From Bacteroidota bacterium (GTDB lineage Bacteria > Bacteroidota > Bacteroidia > Chitinophagales > Saprospiraceae): a stretch of DNA of 64,000 nucleotides. The translations under genes and the position numbers were made by a program. The notes under the pieces were generated by a model that made no database searches, was not told the DNA's origin, and saw nothing but the letters and a program-made list of their open reading frames with translations. Within the stretch, counting starts at the first letter, position 1. Each line of letters starts with the position of its first letter. The stretch spans positions 9,152-73,151 of the forward strand of contig JAHEAR010000001.1 in the NCBI GenBank assembly GCA_024642665.1, read 5' to 3'. Shown piece after piece: positions 57,617 to 64,000 of this stretch.

Positions 57617-58954
57617 ATGACAAAACCGGTAGCAAACGCATTACCAAATACTGTTCGACAATTCCTGACAAAAAATGGAATTACGGAAGAAACCCGACTA
57701 CTGGTCGGCGTCAGCGGTGGTATGGATAGCATGGTATTGATTAACATTTTGTATGCATTGGAGTATAATATTTCGGTTAGCCATATCAACTTCAACTTGC
57801 GTGCAGAGGAATCCGATATGGATGCAGCCTTTGTAAAAGATTGGTGCAGTCAAAGGAGTATTCCATTTCTTATTTTAAATAAAATCACCAAAACCGTCGA
57901 AGCTGAGCTTCACATTAATACACAAACAGCCGCTCGAAAGATTCGGTATGACTGGTGGGATAAATTAGTTTCAAAACACCAATTTGATTTTGTGTGTACT
58001 GCACATCACCTGGATGATTCCATTGAAACGCTATTGCTCAATCTTTTTCGGGGATCCGGCATGAAGGGATTAAGAGGGATTCCAAAAAAAAGAGATCATT
58101 ATTTAAGACCATTATTAGCATGCCCAAAATCTGACATCGAAGCGTATGCCAATCAGTATGAGATTCCATTCAGAATCGATTCGTCCAACCTGACAGATGC
58201 TTACAGGAGAAATCGAATTCGGCACCACATCATACCTTTGCTGGAAGAAATCTATCCCAACTTGCACACCAGCATGAGCACCACCATTACCCGATTAAAT
58301 ACGGAATGGGAAACCATGGATTTTATGTATTCGCAGTGGGTCACAAATCATGTACAGTCGGTCGAACAGGGAGTGATGATCAATACAAAACAGGATACCT
58401 CTGCTTTCGTTTTGAGATGGTTGGAAGAACAAGGATTCCCATGGCCACTGGCCGCTGATTTTGTTTTATCTCCGAATCAGCATACCGGTCATTTTCTTGC
58501 ATATGATCAGCAACGATTATCCAGAACTGACTTTGGATATTTTTTGGAAGACTTTAAAACACCTGTTCAAATCGCCATCCCTCACACGGGAAAATATAGC
58601 TTTGAAGAATTTGAATTTACAGTGGAGGAAATAAAAGATACATCTGAGATGCACTTTGATGATCCATGGACTGTATATGTATCTCCATCCGCACTGCAAT
58701 GGCCATTGATGATCAGAAGTGTGCAGCCCGGAGATGTTTTTCAGCCTTTTGGCATGGAAGGGAAACACAAAAAAATTCAGGATCTGATGGTCGACCTCAA
58801 ACTTGAGATGTTTGAAAAGAATCGATTGCTTTTATTGGAAAATAATGAGCACATCGTTTGGGTGATTGGCAAACGGCTTGATGAAAGAGCAAGGGTACTG
58901 GCTGATGATCATCCCATCACCCGCCTAAAATTTGAGTTAAAGTCAATGGTTTAA
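57617..58954 (+). CDS. tilS: tRNA(Ile)-lysidine synthetase
   Basis: LLVGVSGGMDSMVLINIL (SGGxDS), TAHHLDDSIETLLLNLFRGSGMKGLRGI. Confidence 0.95.
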   Translation: MTKPVANALPNTVRQFLTKNGITEETRLLVGVSGGMDSMVLINILYALEYNISVSHINFNLRAEESDMDAAFVKDWCSQRSIPFLILNKITKTVEAELHINTQTAARKIRYDWWDKLVSKHQFDFVCTAHHLDDSIETLLLNLFRGSGMKGLRGIPKKRDHYLRPLLACPKSDIEAYANQYEIPFRIDSSNLTDAYRRNRIRHHIIPLLEEIYPNLHTSMSTTITRLNTEWETMDFMYSQWVTNHVQSVEQGVMINTKQDTSAFVLRWLEEQGFPWPLAADFVLSPNQHTGHFLAYDQQRLSRTDFGYFLEDFKTPVQIAIPHTGKYSFEEFEFTVEEIKDTSEMHFDDPWTVYVSPSALQWPLMIRSVQPGDVFQPFGMEGKHKKIQDLMVDLKLEMFEKNRLLLLENNEHIVWVIGKRLDERARVLADDHPITRLKFELKSMV

Positions 58955-60117
58955 GAAAAAACAAAAACAACCATAAAGGCAGTGACGGTCACAATGATGC
59001 CATACATAAAAATGGTGTAGCATTTACGCAGATAGGAATATTTTGCGCCCAGGGTTTTACCCAGAAAAAACAAATCGCGCATAATCGTGGTATCAAGAAT
59101 GGAATCATCTGCGATGGTCGCATCCATTCCTTCTCTGTATTCCTGGAAACTCATCCGATAAAAATTTCCAAAAAAGAACAGGTTTGACTTTTTCTGCAAA
59201 ATACTCTCCATACTACTATAGCCTTTCATTGGAATTGGCTTAGTCGCCAGGGTGGCGAAAATCATAGATACAAGACATACGATCAGAAGGAGTATCGTTG
59301 GAATTAAAAGCATTCGATTGCTCGTTATTTCTTTGCCTAATAAGGGCAATGCAAATGTGATGATCAGGGCGTTGACAGAAAGCATGATATTTGCTTTATT
59401 GTCTGCAATTGAGCTCAGATCAATATGATTTCTAAGGGCTGTTTTAAATTGGGTCTGAGCAGAGCGGCTGGTACCGATGGTATAATTTCCTTCCGCAGCT
59501 TCTGATTTTCGCTCTTCCAGTCTCTCGACTTCCTCTTCCAACAATCGTTTATTTTCAAGTTTGGGTTTATCATATTTGGCTTTCCCAATATCAGAATAAT
59601 ATCGATGTTCATTTAAAAACTTCAGATTCGCCAATGTCCATTCGGAGCTGCTATAGTTCGCTTGCTGCAGCGCATTTAATTCTTTACGGAGTGTATTAGT
59701 GACAATGCTAAACTGTGGCTTTCCCAATGAACTTGTATCTGCATCTTTGATGAGCTTTTCCAAATGATTTTTGGGCTCAGTTTCAATTCTGGTAGCCAGT
59801 ATTAAACCGGTAATGGTCTCAATTTTTTCTTCGGGATAGCCTTTTTCAGATAAAAATGATTTTGCCAGTTGCGCTCCAACCTCTTCATGCCCCGTAAAAG
59901 TTTCAGAGAATCCGGCATCATGAAATAAAGTAGCCAGATTTAACATTTCCAACTCTTCGTTACTCACGTGAGCCAATCTGGCAAGATAATTTACCTCATC
60001 ACGAACATGGCAGGTATGTTCCCAATTATGGTACAAATAAATGTTGGAAGGTATCTTCTCGTCGAAAATATGCCGCACATATGCTTCGGCTTCTATGACA
60101 ATATCAGAATGATTCAC
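58951..60117 (-). CDS. HD-domain phosphohydrolase fused to Pycsar-effector-like membrane domain (DUF5706/PycTM-like)
   Basis: N-terminal HD: YHNWEHTCHVRDEVNYL...LATLFHDAGF...GHEEVG...KDADTS; C-terminal RNHIDLSSIADNKANIMLSVNALIITFALPLL plus two further TMs. Confidence 0.85.
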   Translation of the reverse strand: MNHSDIVIEAEAYVRHIFDEKIPSNIYLYHNWEHTCHVRDEVNYLARLAHVSNEELEMLNLATLFHDAGFSETFTGHEEVGAQLAKSFLSEKGYPEEKIETITGLILATRIETEPKNHLEKLIKDADTSSLGKPQFSIVTNTLRKELNALQQANYSSSEWTLANLKFLNEHRYYSDIGKAKYDKPKLENKRLLEEEVERLEERKSEAAEGNYTIGTSRSAQTQFKTALRNHIDLSSIADNKANIMLSVNALIITFALPLLGKEITSNRMLLIPTILLLIVCLVSMIFATLATKPIPMKGYSSMESILQKKSNLFFFGNFYRMSFQEYREGMDATIADDSILDTTIMRDLFFLGKTLGAKYSYLRKCYTIFMYGIIVTVTAFMVVFVFS

Positions 60118-60277
60118 ATTGATCCTATGCTAAAATTATACCGATTTGTATAAATGATTGAAAATGAACGCAATTGTAGCGTTTATGAAGGTTAGGAGGT
60201 GAAAGAAAGGGTAAGTAGTGAATGGTGAGTGTCGGAATGTAGATCAGATCTACTCGGATCGTATGACTTAATGAATC

Positions 60278-60306
60278 TCGCGTCTCGCGTCCAAAAGCCT
60301 CAGGTC
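60278..60306 (+). repeat. Dispersed copy of the TCGCG..TCG..AAAAG.CTCAGGTC element
   Basis: TCGCGTCTCGCGTCCAAAAGCCTCAGGTC; flanked upstream by GTAGTGAATGGTGAGTGTCGG (60214-60234). Confidence 0.6.
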
Positions 60307-60352
60307 TATTTACATGCACACAGCCCTACGCTCTGCGCCCTGCGCCCGTTGC

Positions 60353-62179
60353 TTACAGCCCCGGATCCGAAGTCCCATTGACATCCCCAATTTTTATGCC
60401 CATCATCTCAAGATTGCCCGGATCACCGCCGAATTCAGCATCAATGACGATTTGTGGTGGGTCAAAACGCCAGGAAGGAGAAGAAGGCAACGTCGTTATT
60501 TTCCCTAATAATAATCGAAGGATGACCACGATATCCCCAACGGTCAGATCATCATTATTGGTGGCATCAGCAGCAATATATTGCCAGCCAAAATCAAAGG
60601 TATCCTTCCCTAAGAGATGCTTTTGAATCGCTACCAGATCCAGCGCATTCAATCCGTTGGAAGGATTATCCGTTTTCTCGGAGGTAATGGTATAAGTTCC
60701 GTTCCTGCTCACATCAGCCAGCTCAAAAACACCATCATCCGCAGTCGTCATTTCCAGTTCCAGAGAGCCTGTGATTTTAACAATGGCATTTTTCACCGGC
60801 TGACCCTTGGGATTGCGAATTACACCACGTATAGTCATTGTTTCACCCGAAGCTATATTGGGCAAGTTCTGAAGCTGCATTAATCCTGTTTGGTCCGGAT
60901 CTAACCAATCACCTAGTCTTTCCTGAGCAGTGGAACCGAGACTCCATGATTTAGAAAACCGTCCAATAAACGTGTTGTTGATACTTTCACAGCCGGACGT
61001 CCCTCCATGCAGTTGGCCAACCAGCAAACCATTTTCATTAAATAGCGGTCCACCGGAAGAACCGGGTTGATGACCACCTTCAGTAAATTTCAATCTGAAA
61101 TGATGAAAACCGGGAGTTGAATACCCCTCGGACCAACCTATTTCATTTGGATGTATCGTAGCCTGATTGATGCAAGTGGAAATCTTCCGGATATCGGCAT
61201 TCGGATGATGAATCAGATAACTGGTATCCGGCTTGGCATCTGCGTCCCGATCCCATCCGGCAAAAGTGACATTTTGATTGACTGGAATCTGATCATCTAA
61301 CAGAACCAAAAGGAAATCTGATGCCTGACCCGACGATATCAATGTACAGCCTGTCAGCGAGAAATAAGACGGCTCATTATCCGGATTCTCGCAGGTGGTG
61401 GATTTATATTGTAAATCAAAGCGCCACATATCATAGATAGGCGTATAATCAAATTGACAATGGTAAGCCGTCAACAAATAGGGCGTCTTATCATTTCGAG
61501 TAGTATTGATAAAAGATCCCGTACACCAACCGATTCCTTCTTCCATCACCATTCTCATTCGAACTGCACTATTCGAAATTAATTCAAGGATTGAATCCTG
61601 CTTGCAAGCTGCATTCGGATGACAAGCCATCGCCGTACCAAAACCTATTCCACGCGTTCGTTGTGATAATACATTTTGATAATAAATATTTTCAATTGAA
61701 AAAGTACTCCTATAAGACGGACCATCAATACATTTCCAAATCAGCAAAGTTTTAGCCGGATCAAACGCAGGTGTTAATACACGTTGCTTAGACAGCCCGG
61801 TTAAATCAAATATGATTTCACCACGTTCTGTATCGAGAAGATAAATTTGTTCACCGGAGCTTATGTTGATTTGATCAATCAGCAGTTCAATAATGGATTC
61901 AGCAGGAAGATCAATTTTGTAAGCGGACCTTGAGGCTTCAGTTTGTGCAAGAGATTTGGAATGGATATTCACCTGGATCGAAGGAATTTCCAAATTACCA
62001 TCATTTGCTTCATGCCAGCCCTTTTCAGCATTTTCATCCCAGCTTACTGAAATCACTGCTCTACTATCCTGTACCTGTCGCGCGATACTTACACTAGCAG
62101 GTAACTGTGACAGTACATACGTGTTAGAGAAGAGAAGAAAACAGCTAAAGAAAAAAAGTACACGAAAAAAGGAACGCAT
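60353..62179 (-). CDS. Secreted trypsin-like serine protease with carboxypeptidase-regulatory-like and dockerin-like C-terminal domains
   Basis: PYLLTAYHC (His), DFLLVLLDDQ (Asp), QPGSSGGPLFNENGLLVGQLHGG (Ser); then VIRNPKGQPVKNAIVKITG; then NGLNALDLVAIQKHLLGK...AADATNNDDLTVGDIVVILRLLLGK...IGDVNG. Start at 62179 (MRSFFRVLFFFSCF) fits the -7 element TATTTTTG at 62220-62213. Confidence 0.87.
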   Translation of the reverse strand: MRSFFRVLFFFSCFLLFSNTYVLSQLPASVSIARQVQDSRAVISVSWDENAEKGWHEANDGNLEIPSIQVNIHSKSLAQTEASRSAYKIDLPAESIIELLIDQINISSGEQIYLLDTERGEIIFDLTGLSKQRVLTPAFDPAKTLLIWKCIDGPSYRSTFSIENIYYQNVLSQRTRGIGFGTAMACHPNAACKQDSILELISNSAVRMRMVMEEGIGWCTGSFINTTRNDKTPYLLTAYHCQFDYTPIYDMWRFDLQYKSTTCENPDNEPSYFSLTGCTLISSGQASDFLLVLLDDQIPVNQNVTFAGWDRDADAKPDTSYLIHHPNADIRKISTCINQATIHPNEIGWSEGYSTPGFHHFRLKFTEGGHQPGSSGGPLFNENGLLVGQLHGGTSGCESINNTFIGRFSKSWSLGSTAQERLGDWLDPDQTGLMQLQNLPNIASGETMTIRGVIRNPKGQPVKNAIVKITGSLELEMTTADDGVFELADVSRNGTYTITSEKTDNPSNGLNALDLVAIQKHLLGKDTFDFGWQYIAADATNNDDLTVGDIVVILRLLLGKITTLPSSPSWRFDPPQIVIDAEFGGDPGNLEMMGIKIGDVNGTSDPGL

Positions 62180-62247
62180 AAGCGTGAAAAAGAGATTTGG
62201 TGATATAAAAAGCAAAAATACAAGGTTATCTCATACTTCTATGGACA

Positions 62248-62673
62248 TCACTTTGCAAATAATAAGCCAATATCCCTGAAAGCCTTAAATTCCAGTGCAT
62301 TACCGCATGGGTCACGAAAAAACATGGTAGCCTGCTCACCATTTTGCCCTTTAAAACGGATATAGGGCTCAATATCAAAGGGAATACCTGCTTTTTTGAT
62401 TTTTTCGGCCAACTTCTCCCATTCTTCCCATGGTAATACAACCCCAAAATGTGGAATTGGGACATCATGCCCATCTACCGGATTTGAATGAGATGAAAGC
62501 TCACTTTTTGCTTGATAATGGATGACCAATTGATGCCCATAGAGATTATAGTCCGTCCAATGCGTATCACTACGACCTTCAGGGCATTCGAGCACATGGC
62601 TGTAAAAATGACGTGCAGTTTCAAGATTATCTACCGGAATAGCCAGATGAAAAGGGGCGAGAAATGAAGACAT
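62248..62673 (-). CDS. VOC-family (glyoxalase/bleomycin-resistance-like) protein
   Basis: [28 protein letters not shown]...[15 protein letters not shown]. Confidence 0.92.
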   Translation of the reverse strand: MSSFLAPFHLAIPVDNLETARHFYSHVLECPEGRSDTHWTDYNLYGHQLVIHYQAKSELSSHSNPVDGHDVPIPHFGVVLPWEEWEKLAEKIKKAGIPFDIEPYIRFKGQNGEQATMFFRDPCGNALEFKAFRDIGLLFAK

Positions 62674-62686
62674 TTTATGGATAAAA

Positions 62687-63760
62687 TTATTTAGTGATGG
62701 AATGTTTGGATTGTACTCTGCTAACTAAAAAAGGAATAATGACACCTCCCAGCTTTCTTACGAGTTTGTCAAGCCAGGAAATTTTAGCTGCCCCAGCAAC
62801 GATTCTTGAGGAAAAAAAATAATACAGGGAAATAAATTGTCTTCCTGTAAATGTCTTTGCCAGCACATGATCTCGGTATCGTGTCATGACTTCATATTCC
62901 GGGCTATACGTGGAATAGCAATAGGTCACCACAAAACACGCTTGTCCCTTCAACCTTGCATTGAGATGATAAGTCACCGGTGGCTCCTGACGCTCATGAC
63001 AGGTCAATACAATTCGCCCGCCGGAAGGTCGCTCACCAAGTCTGACGGCGCTAAAAAGTGCATTTGTTCGAATAGAGGCTCCTCCATAAAGCATGCCGGC
63101 TATAAATTCACCCTTGCCCCAGTGATCGGCCATAATTTGATTTTTTCTTGGGTCTATCAACGCCGGAAGATCCAGATGCAGATAGATATTCCTCTCAGTC
63201 GGATTGGATAGTGTGATACCGAGATTATACCATTCTGTTCCGACACCTTCTGTGGCCTCCCATTTGACTTTCATCCTGAGATACGGCTCTATTTCCTCTG
63301 GAATAATTGGACCGGGTTGCGCTTTAATTTCTTCCATAGGATCCTTTCCTTCATAAAACAAGGCACTAAGGGCAGTATACAAGGCATCCCAATCCCACAG
63401 CTCAATTCCGGTTTCATCCGCAAGGCTTCTGCCCTCTTCAGTAAATCCGACATTCGTAATCACCCAAAAATACTGGGCCTCAAGCTCGTCCATCACCTCC
63501 CCTGCCTTCTCGATGATTTCCGAATCTACGGGCTGATCGTTATTTTTATGGACCGGATAGATCAGATGTACCTTTCCTCTTTTTTCTGCCGTTATAATCT
63601 CTGCATATGCCGGCGAAGCTTGGGCGGGTAAAATTTTAAATCCATCCTCTTGAAACAGGTAGGAGATAAAATCCTTAAAAACCAGTGGATTCAGGGCTTT
63701 GAAGTGAAAAGGAATCGATTCCTTCAGGAAATATCGTATATCTACCTCTTTAAAGTCCAT
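62687..63760 (-). CDS. Mrr-like nuclease-fold protein with CFI-box-like C-terminal domain
   Basis: N-terminus [21 protein letters not shown]...[31 protein letters not shown] (Mrr_cat-like); C-terminus [44 protein letters not shown]. Start [12 protein letters not shown] about 63760. Confidence 0.65.
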   Translation of the reverse strand: MDFKEVDIRYFLKESIPFHFKALNPLVFKDFISYLFQEDGFKILPAQASPAYAEIITAEKRGKVHLIYPVHKNNDQPVDSEIIEKAGEVMDELEAQYFWVITNVGFTEEGRSLADETGIELWDWDALYTALSALFYEGKDPMEEIKAQPGPIIPEEIEPYLRMKVKWEATEGVGTEWYNLGITLSNPTERNIYLHLDLPALIDPRKNQIMADHWGKGEFIAGMLYGGASIRTNALFSAVRLGERPSGGRIVLTCHERQEPPVTYHLNARLKGQACFVVTYCYSTYSPEYEVMTRYRDHVLAKTFTGRQFISLYYFFSSRIVAGAAKISWLDKLVRKLGGVIIPFLVSRVQSKHSITK

Positions 63761-63814
63761 GTTTGACAGAAAAATAATAATTTCGGCACTCGATAGATAA
63801 TAAATAATTCCCAT

Positions 63815-64000
63815 ATGAAAAATAAAAAATATTTAATCGCCTTGTTTTACCTGATTTTATTGGGATTTGCGGTAGTCTCCTGCAATTCGTCAGGTACCAC
63901 CACCAGTGAAGAAGGATCAAATACCTCCGCCGCTTCAAATTCCGGGGAAAGAATTCTCGATAAAAAATCATTCGAAGCCGGAATGAAAAAGAGAGATGCG
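63815..64000 (+). CDS. Putative lipoprotein, 3' end cut by window edge
   Basis: Own translation: MKNKKYLIALFYLILLGFAVVSCNSSGTTTSEEGSNTSAASNSGERILDKKSFEAGMKKRDA...; lipobox VVSC. Confidence 0.7.
   Translation, partial: MKNKKYLIALFYLILLGFAVVSCNSSGTTTSEEGSNTSAASNSGERILDKKSFEAGMKKRDA

Noticed and set aside
58951-60117. Complete Pycsar antiphage system
   Set aside because: No cyclase gene in the visible neighbourhood; only the effector-like domain is present.
60125-60319. 64-aa - strand ORF
   Set aside because: Spans the dispersed repeat locus; low-complexity translation.
62687-63814. Active type IV restriction (Mrr) system
   Set aside because: No intact D...QxK motif seen, and no methyltransferase or specificity partner nearby.
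1-64000. Integrated mobile element, prophage or biosynthetic gene cluster
   Set aside because: No transposase, integrase, att-like boundaries, phage structural genes or NRPS/PKS genes found; content is mostly housekeeping.
1-64000. tRNA or rRNA genes
   Set aside because: No cloverleaf-compatible or rRNA-like stretch recognised by eye; a tRNAscan-SE run would settle it.

Overview
The window is a gene-dense chromosomal segment from a Bacteroidota bacterium, Saprospiraceae-like by inference: gldA/gldF/gldG, a T9SS type-B (CHU_C-like) C-terminus and TAnnTTTG -7 promoters are present. About 59 protein genes can be supported. I see no rRNA or tRNA gene, CRISPR array, transposase or prophage. Most content is housekeeping: nrdB, tyrS, lysC, kbl plus an SDR-type threonine dehydrogenase, feoAB, rplS, tsaC, uppP, truB, mpl, mnmD, trmD, miaE and tilS, with gliding/secretion and membrane genes. 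The items most worth a second look are: (1) a cluster of consensus or near-consensus DnaA boxes upstream of nrdB; (2) an HD-phosphohydrolase fused to a Pycsar-effector-like (DUF5706) membrane domain with no cyclase nearby; (3) an Mrr-like domain with an apparently degenerate active site fused to a CFI-box-like C-terminus; (4) a family of dispersed or tandem intergenic elements, including an exact 51-bp period array; (5) a secreted serine protease ending in a dockerin-like tail; (6) a CorA homologue with GTN in place of GMN, next to an MscS gene; (7) a stand-alone UvrD/PcrA-Tudor-like protein; (8) an unannotated 51-aa lipoprotein. All family calls come from reading motifs in the translations. 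No database search was run.
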